Positions 1-12,144 of a DNA stretch of 64,000 nucleotides are shown in pieces. Position 1 is the stretch's first letter. Each line of letters starts with the position of its first letter. The stretch is from Benincasa hispida (Eukaryota > Streptophyta > Magnoliopsida > Cucurbitales > Cucurbitaceae): contig NC_052353.1 in NCBI RefSeq assembly GCF_009727055.1, forward strand, positions 63,461,088 through 63,525,087, given 5' to 3'. The position numbers and the translations under genes were made by a program. The notes below the pieces were generated by a model. That model was not told where the DNA came from and did no database searches. It saw only the letters and a program-made list of their open reading frames with translations.

Positions 1-863
1 GAACATTCCCTTTTCAAACCGGCGCGAACACTCCTTGGGGCGACAGGTAGCGGGTTAGCAGGCGCTTTCCCTTTCCCCTTACCTCTCTTCTTCTTCTCCC
101 TCTTTACAGAGTTAGAAGTAGAAAGTGTAGACTTTGTTCTTGAGGTCGAACCTTGATGGACGTCCTAGAAGACGAAGTAACATTTTCCTCAACCCTTTTC
201 CTCTCCTTACTTTTCAGTAAAGATTGGTATGTCTAGAACTCGTTGAGGAGAGTTTGTAAGGGTATATTCCACTTTGTTAAGAATCGTATTGCTAACAAAG
301 TGGAGGAAGCTCTCAAGCAATGAATGCAGGATTATGGTAACCTGACTGCCCCCATCGATTCTAAACCCATTCATCTCCACCACATTAGTGGACCATCATG
401 TTAAGCACATAATCACGAACAGAGGTGCCTTCCTCCATTTTGGAGTTGAAGATGTATTTTCAGAGCCTCGTGCTTAAGCTGTCAAACGGTTGTTCGAACA
501 TCCCTCGCAGGGACTCCATGATCTCACGCGTTGAGACCATGGGTCATGTTCTTGGCCAACACGTCATTAAGACTGGCCAAGATATAGGCTCCGGGCCTCT
601 CGGTTGCCGTGTCCACTGCTCATACGCTCCCCGAACATTTTGAGTGGCGTTGGAAGCTGGAATGGAGGACAGACCTCTGTAAGGGCAAACATTAGATCCT
701 TAATGATGAGTATCGTCGTGATCATATTTTTCCAACTTGATAGTTGTTGCCAGTTAGTTTTTCTACGCTTGGCAATGCAATTAGTGGTTGTAGCCATTTT
801 AAACAACGTTGCTAAAAAATGAAACAAACTTTTATAAGACTTTGCTAAACACATTTTAACCAA
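1..863 (-). pseudogene. Ty1-copia gag remnant (truncated by window edge)
   Basis: Read on the minus strand, this stretch gives a broken copia-type Gag. The N-terminal part (about 863-567) contains a W-x-x-W-K-N-M-type segment followed by LMFALTEVCPP, which resembles the start of copia Gag proteins (substrate-like 'W..WK..L..IL...DL...L.E.CP'). Toward position 1 come phrases typical of the Gag helical region (a Val-Arg-Asp-Tyr-Val-Leu-like segment near 400, then a leucine- and asparagine-rich stretch). In-frame stops and frame changes interrupt it, so it is a pseudogene. The rest of the polyprotein, if present, lies left of the window. It belongs to the same minus-strand element as the PBS at 3111 and the LTR at 3125-6059. 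Family assignment is by eye; the copia class is supported by the initiator-Met PBS. Confidence 0.6.
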
Positions 864-3110
864 TTAGTTTTAGCAAAACAGATCCTTAAGTAATTAAGAC
901 TTTTATTTTGCAATGATGCCCCAGCGAGGCAAGACAAACAATTCTGAGTAAGTGTGTACAAACAATGATGCCCCAGCGAGGCAAGACAAACAGATCCTTA
1001 TAATTAACTCTTGGAACTGAACCTAACAGCCACCATTTGTTTGGTTCTGAATTGTTAACTCTTAACAATTCTGAGTAGTGTGACCCCTCATTTTCGACGC
1101 CAGAGTCCGCCTAATGAGGCACCATAGGGAAGAAGCAGATTAGGACAAGAGACTAAGTAACGTTATTCTCTTACAGGAGATCAAATAAAGAAACGCACAA
1201 AACTGCCAACCTATAGGGGGACACTCCCAGGGTCCTTGAGGCGATGCACAGAAACTTTATTCAATCCAACAAGCGAGACCGTGGGATATTCTGTCGCACT
1301 TCCCACTCCCACTTACTATGAACACTCTCTCCATCCACCTTGATATTAACCTACCCAAACACCATCCTTTAGAAGGACACTCCCAGGGTGCCACGAGGCC
1401 GAGGATAGATCTCATGATGTGGACTATAAGGGAGAAACTTGAAAGGTTTAAATGAAGCATTATATGCCCCAAGTACCTCCCACTGAATGTTCTGCCTAGG
1501 GGTTCATTAACCTAGACAATCCAACTACTGATTTTAGTCTGTCATTTATTAAATCCACTCATAAACAACTTTTGTCTATGAAATAAAACAAGTTCAACTA
1601 GTCATATTTAAACACTTTAATGGACTTTCCTTAACTTGTATGCATGCATGAAATCTATCTAATTCATCTTTCCAGGTAGGTTTCTAGGTAGGGGTATTAC
1701 GTTTCCGTCAACTTAAATACCCTAGCCTAGATAGAACTCGCCTTAGACAAAAGGTCTCTTATAGATAGATTTGCTACACTTCAACCTTTTATTAGTCAAT
1801 TTAATCCTATTAAACTGATTAAAATATTAAAAGATTAAAGCCTAAGGGTTGCTAATCATATTAGAACCGTGATCTTAGGTCTATGTTATCCACGTTTTAA
1901 ACATTTTAAAACCATGAATTAAACCTAAGTGAGTATGCATGTCTTTCTTATAGCTTTTAGTTCTAATTTCTCTTTAACTTTTAAAAAGAAACAAATAAAA
2001 CACATTGCCACACAACAAGGTATTTATAACGCTTATAAAGTAACCTATGTATCATGCTACATGCAATGTCCAGTCATTACTATACATAACTTTTATATAT
2101 AATTAATAACCAAGCAAACATGCTTTCCATACACCCTTATACTATAACAATCATAATATAAAGATGATACATGTCAATGCTTTTATGCATGCATAAATAG
2201 AACTCTTATATTATATGATGCATGAGCATGCTCTTACGTAATTTAAATCATGCTTCTCTAAATCATGACAATTATAATAAAGAGATGATGCATGACCAAT
2301 CCATAACCTAAGGTGGGATTTTTCTATATGTGCATATCATATGACATATAAAATAAACATACATCGCATGTATAAAACCACAGATGAATGGACCGAGATG
2401 AACCAACACAAAATCGGAATGAAAAAATCTATCTATTACATTTTTCCACCGAGCAAACTGGTTCATAGGTGAACCGAGTCTTGAACTGCCAAGTGAAGCT
2501 CCCATCGTGTAGTAAACGCCTCCAGGTAAACGATCGTTTAGCGCACACTAGACGATATCGCAAATGCTATATGATTGCTTAGACGACAACGAGGCTGCGA
2601 AGCCTGATCGTCTAAACGATCGCTTAACACGCGATAAGGTAAACGATTTACCATGTATTTTACTCTGCGATCGTATAGTCAGTGACTAAGCGATGAGGCT
2701 TGATGAGCTATACGATCGTCTAGTGCGCGCAGGTGTTAAATGACACCCGAGCATCTGATACTCAACGATCATCTATCCCATCGTTTATAACACCCAACCA
2801 ACGGTTGATTGTCTTCTTCATCGAAGAACAGCAACCCTTGCAACGGACCTTCTTCACGAACGACTTAAAACTCAAACTAACTTTGAAATTATAAACTCGA
2901 TAGCAATTAATTATGCCCAAAACAATAGGGGCCTTTGCAATTAACTGGAAATGAAAAAGAATATAACAAACCAAGGTTTCATCCCAGAAAACTCCAGTAA
3001 TCCACACATCCATAAAATAATTAACAATTAAAATAGAGAGTAGACATGCTTAACCCATCGATAATGTAAATGCAATTCTTTGCAGCAATGAATTTGGAAT
3101 ATCAGAAACC
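864..3110 (-). other. Untranslated leader of the minus-strand copia element
   Basis: No gene is visible between the gag remnant and the PBS. The same layout recurs at 25390-27265: an AT-rich stretch, a short part rich in GAACCG-like words (about 2380-2490), then repeated ATCGTTTAG-type words (2520-2745). A 29-bp word beginning AATGATGCCCCAGCGAGG occurs twice in direct orientation (912-940 and 964-992). Short reading frames here show no protein family features. Confidence 0.5.
2520..2745. repeat. Degenerate ATCGTTTAG-word cluster
   Basis: Roughly 10-12-bp words of the type CGATCGTTTAGC, GATCGTCTAAACG and their variants recur many times, on both strands. The same words form clusters at about 3580-3785, 9540-9900, 22447-22560 and 27065-27265, always in LTR or leader DNA. 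Confidence 0.7.
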
Positions 3111-3124
3111 TGGCTCTGATACCA
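3111..3124 (-). promoter_or_regulatory. Primer-binding site, initiator-Met tRNA type (minus strand)
   Basis: On the minus strand the sequence reads TGGTATCAGAGCCA, the complement of the 3' end of plant initiator tRNA-Met and the usual PBS of Ty1-copia elements. It directly abuts the LTR to its right and so fixes the element's orientation. Confidence 0.85.
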
Positions 3125-6059
3125 ATTGAAGGAACTCTTGTACAAGATTACCTATGAGCAGAAGTGGATCTTTCAAATTCATTGTGACAGAATTTCCACA
3201 TATACATTCAGACATACAAATATGCAGTAATAACACTAAATTATTGGCATGTTATAAAGGATCAATAAACAAGAGACCGAGAGAACATACCAGTTGAAGA
3301 CTTTCTTCACTTGAAAACTCACTCTCTTCACGAACGAACTCCTCTCGATAGAACGTCAGGAAATGGTTCAACAACTTTCTCGTCGTATACCACAAATGGC
3401 TTCACACGAACATCAAGAAATGGGGACGATACCACCACTCGGAGCCCTTAGTATTCTCGGAGTGAAAATCCAAAGGGTGCGCTTTGTTCGGATTTGGTAG
3501 AGGTGAGGAGGAAAGGGAATTGTGTACAAAGATTAAGCAAGTGGGAGAAGGGACAGACTATCATATAGTTAGGTGCTTGATAGTTTAGCGCGAGGTACAC
3601 AATCGTGTAGTAAAAGCTAAGCGATCGTTTAGTTAATCTCAGGTGCTAAGCGATCGTCTAGGAAATGGTAAGCAATCGTCTAGAGAAAATGCGTGCGAGT
3701 GTGCGATCGTTTCGTAAACGGAAAGCATTATCGTATAGACTCTCAAGTACTATGCGATCGATTTCTAATCACACCGTGAGCGATTATGCGTCTCTTCCAA
3801 AATGAAAACCATTTTGATTTTATTCTTCAGTTCCTAAAACTGACTTGAACTTCCCACTAACACATGAATTCGGAGAAAATGGTGTGCAATTATCTCGTAA
3901 CCGTCTAATTAATAAAATAATAAATATAATCATATTATATTTATAACCTGATATCAACCATAGTGTTTTCTCCTCTACTTGATATAAATCATATCTATAT
4001 TCAATTTCCTTCAACTTAATATATCTCATACATTTAGTCAATCATATCATATATAATTAACCAGTTCAATTATATCATATATAATCGAACTTCCTTTTGT
4101 CAATTTGAACATTTCAAACTGACCCAAAAATTGATTCTTAATTTGTATCCAAGCTACCAACCTTATGAACCTATGGCTTGAAGCTCCAACGATACGTGAA
4201 TAGCTGACTAAACTCTTTAGCCACAAGATCCATCATCCATTAACTGCCAAGCATTCCACTAAAAATTGACAACTGAACTAAAAATTGACAGTTGAACTCT
4301 TCTTACCACAGATATATTTCGGATATAACCAATTATGAGTACGATAACCCTTCACAGATGATCGTAAGTACAGCTGGGCCAATTTACCATTTTGCCTCTA
4401 TAGTTACATCTCACTCCTTAAGTACCACTGATCCCTCTAATAAAATATACAACATAATCCAACTATGTGTGAACACCTCTTGGGCCATGAGAAAGTGTGT
4501 GGTGCAACATTGTTCAAGCCCCAGGATTAGTCCTTAAGAAAGTTACCTATTTACTTACCTCTGCCTCAGGGAAAGAGTGAATTCCATCTTGTGTAGTGAG
4601 TTCCCAGCTCCCAAATCAGACGAATCCCCAAAGTGGTAGGTTTGAGTCGGCGACCTGGCCACTCACACCTATGCAAATCAAAGAACCGCCCTCAATGGCA
4701 GAAGTTCCCAACTCACTCAGGATTGAGGTCATGTTACCTATGGTCATCCTAGTGAAGTGAAGTCTNTTCTTAACCTATAGTTTGATATCATATATCTACT
4801 ATAGTAATTTCTCCTCTACTTGATCTAAATTATATTTATATCTAATTTCCTCCAAAATAATGTATCTCATACATTTAGTCAATTATATCATATATAATTA
4901 ACCAGTTCAATTATATCATATATAATCGAACTTTCTCTTGTCAATTTGATCATTTCAAATTGACCCAAAAACTGATTCTCGACTTTCTTCAAGCTACCAA
5001 GGGGACCTTATGGACCTGTGGCTCGAAGCTCCAATGGTACGTGAATAGCTGACTAAACTCTTTAGCCATGAGATCCACAATCCGTTAACTGTTAGGCATT
5101 CCACTAAAGACCAACAACTGAACTCTTCTTACCACATATATATTTCTGTCCATCAGATATAACCAATCATGAGTATGATGACCCTTCACAGATGCTCGTA
5201 AGTATATCTGGTCCAATTTACCATTTTGCCCTTGTAGTTACATCTTACTGCTTAAGTACCATTGATTCCTCTAATAAAAAATACAATATAGTCCAACTAA
5301 GTGTGAACACTTCTCAGGCCAAGAGAAGGTGTGGCGTCACATCGTTCAAGCCCTAGAATCAGTCTTAAGGGAGCTATCTATCTACTTGCCCCTACTTCGG
5401 GAAGTAGTGAATTCCATCTTATATAGCTGAGTTCCCAGCTCCCAAATCAGACGAATCCTCAAAGTGGTAGGTTTGAGTCGGCGACCTGACCACTTGCACC
5501 CATACAAATTAAAAGACCACTCTCAATGGCAGAAGTTCCCAACTCACTCAGGATTGAGGTCATGTTACCTATGGTCATCCTAGTGAAGTGAAGTCTCTGT
5601 CATGAACGATGTTATATAATGAGACATTAACACTTTGTGGTCAGGTCTTATATAAACTCTTCGTATAGGAGGCCCCCGCTCGCATGTGCCCACATGAATG
5701 ATCAGGATCAGACCATCTGTGACAAGTCACAACACTTGTAACTATTCCACAAAGCGGGACGCATCCGCAGCGTTACCAAGATAAGGTTTCTCTCCTATAT
5801 CCATTTACTACAGACCATTTTGGTTATTACTTAAGACATGATCCGCAGCGTTACCAGGATAAGGTCACCACATACATGCTTAAGTTACATAAAGACAATC
5901 AGGGATTTTAGTTTATTGGTTTGTGGTAAAGCAAATAAAACATTCAAAATGAGCAAAAATCAAGAAACGAAGTAAATATCATATATTATACATCACAAAC
6001 GTACGTACAAACTGTTTACAAACTACAGGACACGAGACTTTAGGCCATCATCCTCAACA
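3125..6059 (-). mobile_element. Long copia LTR, family D (5' LTR, minus strand)
   Basis: The LTR reads on the minus strand from TGTTGAGG at 6059 to the PBS at 3124. It is unusually long (about 2.9 kb) because an internal unit of about 830-840 bp is tandemly duplicated (separate entry). A cluster of ATCGTTTAG words lies at 3580-3785. Related LTR sequence occurs in the same orientation at 21961-23242 plus 28786-29569, and inverted at 30314-30812. No coding function is expected. Confidence 0.65.
3955..5597. repeat. Tandem duplication of about 0.83 kb inside the LTR
   Basis: Two imperfect copies lie head to tail, about 3955-4765 and 4790-5597. Matching landmarks are a CTCCTCTACTTGAT word at 3970 and 4811 and a GTCATCCTAGTGAAGTGAAG word at 4743 and 5574, giving offsets of 831-841 bp. 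The copies differ by many substitutions and small indels. One ambiguous base (4766) lies at the end of the first copy. Confidence 0.8.
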
Positions 6060-7540
6060 GGATCAATGTTCAAAATACAGTCTAAAGGGTCTATAGTATA
6101 GGGATAAGATTGAGTACCTTATCATGGTAACACTATGGATATGACCCACTTTATATTTGATATAAACATAATGGTCCAACACATTTGTGTAGATGATACG
6201 TGAGTGGGGGTATCCTATGCAATGAGCTTGTATAAGACTGGATCATGAAATGGTAACCACTAGATGTAACACCATTGATTAGTTTAGTTCCTATTTCAAT
6301 AGGATGACCTAGGCGACTTAGTCTTAATCTTGAGCATATTATTAATTCATGTTCACGAGGGATTGTCCTTTGATTTGCATGGGTGGGGGTGGTCAGATCG
6401 CCAACCCAATATGCCTACTATTTTGGGGACAAGATCGAGTAAGGAGCTAGAAACATAATAATACAAGATAGAATTCGCTCTTTCCTGCCTTAAAGGTAAG
6501 TAGATGAACGTTTCCTTAAGTGGTGCCTCCGAGACTTGAACAAAGGGTCTCATCCTCTCATTAGCCCAAAAGGGGTTTTTGTTTATTGGTTGGACCATAT
6601 ACAAGTTGTTCATTGGAGGAGCACTAGTACTTAAGGAGCCAGAGGTAACCCGAGGATAAAATGGTAATTTTACTCAGTTGGAGTTACGAACATTCGTGAA
6701 GGACTAACTTGTTGATATTGATATATATTCGTTGACACAGAAATATATCTGTAGTGAGACGAGTACAATTGTGGGTCTTTAGTGGAGTGTACCCATAGTT
6801 AACGAATATTGATTAACTTGGTCAATGTGTTTAATCAATTAATCTCATATCTTGGAACTTTTGATCTATAGGTCCATCAAGTCCCCTCGTTAGCTCACTA
6901 GAGGATACTTAGGAGGGTTCATTTATATTTTTCAAATTCATTTGAGGAAACTATATATTAATGTGATTAATATATAATTAATTATGGATATGATCTATAA
7001 TCAAATTGAAAAGTAATATTTGAATTAGATTCAAATTAATTAATTCAAGTGAATTAGCTTCGCAAAGAATTAATTAATAGAGAGGTTTTGCACATATGCA
7101 TGGGATGTGTATGATGATTAAATGTATACATTAAATAGGGTTTAATGTATAAGTAGTTATTTAATTATTGTGCAAATCAAAATTAAATAAATGTTATTTG
7201 ATTGTGAAAATTAAATAAGTATCATTTAATTGGACTAATTATCTGAATAAATGTTATTTAATTAAATTAGCTAATTAATTAAATAAGTGTTATTTAATTA
7301 ATTATAGAAAGGAAAAATATATTGGAATGATGTTTGGTCATTCTCTGTATAAAAACCTTTCCATGGCCCTTTGGGAATGCATTGAATACACAATTCTCAT
7401 TGCAGAGAAACTTTGACAATATAGAACTCCCTAGTGCTATTGTGCAAAATTTTCTCTGAGCCTCTCTACTCTCCAAAACCTTATTCTCCTCTCTCTCTCC
7501 CAGTAGTTGGATACCACCTATCCCTCTATTGGAATCCCAT
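6060..7540 (+). mobile_element. Plus-strand copia LTR fragment
   Basis: The sequence resembles the plus-strand LTRs at 23248-24739 and 27275-28780. Shared features are a 'GATGACCTAGG.GACTTA.TCTTAATC.TGAGC' block near 6304, a block about rapid alternation of ATTTAATTA near 7130-7310, and a terminal pyrimidine-rich part near 7480-7510. It is opposite in orientation to the LTR on its left and lacks a clear TGTTGG start, so it is truncated. No gene is visible. Confidence 0.5.
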
Positions 7541-9980
7541 TGTCACACCCCCTCCCAAACTACTCTCTGAGCCTAGGAAAGGACATGACTGCAGCAGTTA
7601 TCAACCCTTTTACTGACACGTACTGTCTACTAAATCTAGCGGAAATAATCTAATACCAATATGTAATCTCATACACAGCAACTGCTTCTATGGCTAAACA
7701 ACATTAAGTATTACACATAAAATATTTACAGATATTACATTACAAGTTTCATAAGTGTCGATACCCAATACTCTTATGTCCCTACATGAATAACTATAAC
7801 ATGTGTACAATATTTACAGTAACCACCTAGCAGACGGGTTACAATAACTTTTGTCCTTGAGTGGCAGAGTAGATGCAAAGCTACCTCCTGAGGATCTGAC
7901 CGCTACCTGGAGGAAAGAAAAAAATTGAAAATGGGATAAACTTGCTAGCCCAGTGAGTGACTTAAGAAAGAAAACTGATTCTCATGTATAAGTCTCAATA
8001 AAGAGATCATACTTAAATTATAAATCTCTACAGTAAACTTATACTGAGATATAAACATTTTCCAAGCATAAAACATGTAAAGATGTTTTCATCATAAGAC
8101 ATTAAATTGTTACTTAGTTGAGAATAATCCGCTATGGAAAAATCCCAACGTCAACTGCTTAGTTAAAAAAGAACCCTTTTGCTCAATCTCTGACTTAGTC
8201 AAGATAGAACCCTTTTGCTCAATCTCTGACTTTCACTACCTACATGCATGTGGCTATAATGAAGTACCGTCATACCTTAGGTACTTCCACTCAGATACCT
8301 TCTCAAATGTCCCTCAGTATCGAGCTGCTTGGATACCTTCTCAAATGTCCCTCAGTATCGAGCTTCAAGTAATACCAGTCATATCATGAATTTCTCTTTA
8401 AAGCATGTAAAGAAAAACGCATAGAAAACCTGTCTTTGAAGGTATTAACACATGCTTTTTGTATTTAAACACATAAATAGTTTTTCAATAAACTTTCATA
8501 CGTGGCATGTGTTTAAAAATATAACTCATAGTTTGCTTGGAAATTACTTTGTAAAACTAACTAGCATGAGAATAATCTTTCTTAAAACATGGTTTCTTTA
8601 AAACATTGTAAATATTTAGTCACTCACAACTTTTAGGATTACTCCTCAAAGGTCGATATGCTTCTAACACTGGTGTTAATCCTGTGGACATAAAAGCATA
8701 TATTAACTACTAGCATTGGTCTCCCTTTTGAGACTAACTCTGAAATAGCCTTGCGTTTAGCCTTTGGCTCTTGCTACCTTGCTGTAGGTTTAACACTCAG
8801 AAATTTCCTTGAGACTTTGGCTCTTGCTATGTATCCAACACTCAACACAAATGCATCCTCACTTGTGCAACCCACACTTGGTCTAAGTGTTCCTTTAACC
8901 ACACATGGTCATCCACAAAGGCTGCTATTCGTCCAATACCTCAAATGCAAGCTTTTCTCAGCCCACACAGCAGGTCCAACACATCAGAGTGCTCAGCCCT
9001 TAGCCTGTCAAAGTGTTTACTTTGAACTGCCAGCTTAATCAACCCAAGCAGCTACCTGCTTGTTCATAAAATTCTAGATTTGAATTACTGAATTAATAAC
9101 TCGAATTCTAGAACTCATCTCAAGAAATTTTCTTCTAAAAACTTGTTTATAATTGTCTCAGGAAGCTTACCTTAAAACTTTCAGCTTCCAACTTTTCATG
9201 ATTTGTCCTAGCGATTCAATTCTTTATCGATGGCTCGGATTCACCCAAGAATGGAACCTTTGGTACCTTTTTCCCTTCTCTGGCATTATTCCGATGATAC
9301 CTTCTTTTGATAGTGTCATCTATAAAAGTAGACTCTCAGAGCTTTCCAACGACACTAAGATCTCTTAATTTGCACAAAGGAAATGATCAAACTGATCGTT
9401 TGAAGTTCAACCTCCCTTTTTTATACTGCTTTCCATCACTTACCATTAAGCCTTAGCACGACACCTTCAGCTTTCATGGAGTTAAATCTCGTGCTTAGGA
9501 TAGCTAGTGCTCTTAATTGGTGGTTAAGACTGATCCATGTATGCTACAATCATTTAGCTCATTGCCTCATCGTGCAACTCATCGTTTAGTGACCTCTCGC
9601 TGATGCTTGTCACCCAACGATCTCGCTGTCGCTCATCGTGTAGCTCTCGCTAACGCTCATCGTGTAGCACTAACACCTATCGTCTAACGCATCACGACCA
9701 TCGTTTAGCACTCACGCCCATCATGTAGCGCCATCGCTCAACGTCATCGTCTAGCACTGATGTTGATCGTGTAACGCCATCACTTCATCATTTAGCGCTA
9801 TCGTCCATTGTATAGTGCTATCGTCTAGCGTTGCAAATTGCTACATGATCGTCTAGTGCATCGATTAGCACCTCTCGTTGCTACACAATCGTCCGCACGT
9901 GCAACTCCAATGCCCTGCGCCCACGCTCGCGCACACCTGAAGCTACCGCATGCATGCTAACCTCTCAAGACTTGGCTGCA
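7541..9980. repeat. Unclassified LTR-like repeat DNA
   Basis: I see no supported gene. The stretch starts near a TCACACCCCCTCCC word and has the composition of LTR DNA. It contains two short tandem duplications: a 26-bp word at 8171 and 8207, and a 33-bp word at 8294 and 8332. Its last 400 bp form the largest cluster of ATCGTYTAGC words in the window. The small reading frames at 8751-9038 and 9153-9368 show no recognisable domain. Confidence 0.4.
9540..9900. repeat. Dense ATCGTYTAGC-word array
   Basis: At least a dozen variants of ATCGTTTAGC, ATCGTCTAGC and ATCGTGTAGC occur at irregular spacing of about 15-30 bp, often preceded by CGC or CTC. The phrasing is a degenerate short repeat and not coding sequence. 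Confidence 0.75.
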
Positions 9981-11082
9981 ACTAATAACGGGTAGAAATG
10001 CACGATATTACAGTGCTAAGGTCTTAAACAATGCTAGATTGTGTTGATAAAATATGTTAGATTGCGTCCAAAAAGCATTAAGTTTATAACATTGCGGTCG
10101 CATGCGTTCATCACATTAGAACAGTTAACTTTGGTATTTTTATGCAGAATATACGTTAACGCAGGGCGAAAAGCGTGATCTCAAGAATTCAATGGTCGAG
10201 CGCAGCATTACCGCAAGGCTTTGCGGTGATTCATGTTGCTTTACGGTGATTTGTGTTCACATAAATCTGCTCAAAAAGGATTGTTGTATAGAGCTGACGC
10301 AACATGGTGGGTGCATCTGGTTGAAAGGCATAATTAATCACGATGGGACAGAAAGCTGATGACAGTCGAATCCCAATTAAGTTGATAGCCGCTAAGGATA
10401 ACAAGTACATTCAACTTTTCGGTGACAAATATTCGGCGCATTAGTTAGGGAATTAAAGCCATCCCATCTGTGCAATCATAAGAGAGAAGAGTTCTTAACC
10501 AACCCTTTCTCTTAGAGCTTTATAACACCTTTCATCCAAAGCTCTATAAATATCAAAGGCATCCTTCATAAAAGGAGTTCACCAGTTCACCTATTCACCA
10601 ATTTAAGAGCTCAGCTCATTTTTGTCCATAGTTTTCCTTTTAGTTTTAAGGTGGAGCAAGAGAAGAGTAGAAACATCGGAGATCACTCAGGAAAACTCGG
10701 GAGAGAACCCTGAGGCGTAGAAGCAGAGAGAGGGCCGACTCTTGCGAGAGCGAGATTATCTTTTGAACACGAGTAGAAAGCCTGGGAAGCAAGAGATTGC
10801 TACCAGGCTCTTTATTCTATTCTTACATTGTTGTTTTGTACTTCATCTTTATATTTCTATAATGAAAGTTCTTATTCTACACCTATTGATTTATTTGGTT
10901 ACTGCAAAGTCTTCTGAAAATTACCACTGCATACCATTTTCCCAAGTCCCTGAATTCGACCCTGGACTTATCAGGAAACTCAGTAGGGTTTACACTTAGA
11001 TTCCACTGAGAAAACTTGAGTGCTCAACGCAATTCCACCACCGCATTTTCTCCATAATTTCACATCATAAAATAACGCATCA
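9981..11082 (+). mobile_element. Family A 5' LTR
   Basis: It aligns by eye with 18654 onward: the first roughly 850 bp and the last roughly 220 bp match closely. The first bases are ACTAATAACG where the 3' copy has TGTGATAACG, so the left edge is mutated. Compared with the 3' LTR it lacks about 620 bp, the deletion falling after a TTCTTATTCTA word near 10878. The end is CATCA just before the PBS. Confidence 0.75.
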
Positions 11083-11087
11083 AGTTT

Positions 11088-11107
11088 TTGGCGTTGTTGC
11101 CGGGGAC
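11088..11107 (+). promoter_or_regulatory. Family A primer-binding site
   Basis: TTGGCGTTGTTGCCGGGGAC immediately follows the LTR and is one base different from the family B PBS at 13929. A TTGGCGCC-type PBS is usual for Athila/Tat-like gypsy elements and is generally attributed to tRNA-Asp or a similar tRNA (recalled, not computed). Confidence 0.7.
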
Positions 11108-11168
11108 TTCGGCAAAATAGTGTGCTAACGATAATTTTTTTAATTTCTTTGCAGACTCTCTATCTCTA

Positions 11169-11826
11169 GCGAATTACGACCTGGAGATTGAGAGGACGTT
11201 TAGAAGAAGATTAAGAGACAACCGCCAACAACAAGATAGAACTCCAAGAATGGCAGAACAATCNNNNNNNNNNNNNNNGAACAATATAATGGCCAACCCA
11301 ATCCTTCTGGTGAATGACCGCAATAGACCCATTCGGAACTATGCGTCGCCCAACCTCTATGATTTCTCTCCAGGAATCATGAGGCCAACGTAAGATGGAT
11401 CGAGGTTTAAAATGAAGCAGGTAATGTTGCAGATGATCCAGGCTGCTGGGCAATTTGGAGGAAGGCGTGGCGAAGACCCGCACACCCACCTCCGGAGATT
11501 CATAGAATCTGTAATACTTTTGTGTTCCCGAATATCTCTATCGAAGAAGTTTGACTAATCCTGTTTCCATTTTCTTTGTTGATTGGGCAAGAAAATAGGC
11601 ATATTCTCTCGAACCGGGAGAGATAACTTCGTGGGAACAAGTGGTGGAAAAGTTTATGAAGAAGTATTTTCCACCAATCGAAAATGCCAGAAGAAGGAAA
11701 TTAATAACAAATTTTGAACAAAAAGATGACAAATCGCTCAGCGATGCTTGGGCGAGGTTTAAGCGGTTGGTAAGAGACTGTCCATATAATGGCTTACAAG
11801 ACTGCCTGCAGATGGAGAATAAGTAA
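11169..11826 (+). pseudogene. Family A gag fragment (retrotransposon Gag)
   Basis: A Gag reading can be followed through three frames. It starts with a Leu-Glu-Ile-Glu-Arg-Thr-Phe-Arg-Arg-Arg segment near 11180, crosses a 15-base N gap (11264-11278), and continues with a Pro-Ile-Arg-Asn-Tyr-Ala and Met-Gln-Ala-Ala-Gly-Gln-Phe-like block. It ends in an open stretch 11641-11826 carrying KFMKKYFPP and DAWARFKRLVRDCP, hallmark phrases of the retrotransposon Gag domain of Athila-like elements. A stop near 11392 and frameshifts near 11515-11560 break it. The C-terminal half and all of pol are missing: at 11827 the sequence switches to the 3' interior of family B. It cannot encode a working Gag. Confidence 0.8.
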
Positions 11827-12144
11827 CCAGGTTCAACGCCGTGTTAGAATAAGTAAACGCATAAGCTTGAATTGTTTTAAACAAACGCATTCTCATGAGC
11901 TGAAAGTAAAGTTGCGGAGAATGAATAAAAAAAATTTTGGAGCAAAGGCTTGCCGAATTTAACTTAGAAAAATCTCTTTGGAGAAGTATCCGAAGTAGAG
12001 GAGAGCACTGCATCCATAGTTAGAGGCACGAGTAAATTATATTTTGAGAAGATGGTCATCGCAAAGAGACACCGGAAGGTGAGTTAAGAATTTCTTAAAT
12101 ATAACGCATGTTTAAGGACAAGCATGATTATAAGTTTAAAGAGG
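11827..12144 (+). mobile_element. Family B 3' interior fragment (left copy)
   Basis: This 320-bp stretch matches 17013-17333 closely, from a GTAACCAGGTTCAACG word to the polypurine tract. It ends with a decayed AGGA-loop hairpin (12109-12124) and a PPT-like AAGTTTAAAGAGG, directly before LTR B1. It starts abruptly against the family A gag. Confidence 0.75.

Noticed and set aside
9540..9900. CRISPR-like array of short repeats
   Set aside because: Words are degenerate, occur on both strands, and have no unique spacers of equal length; the context is plant LTR DNA.
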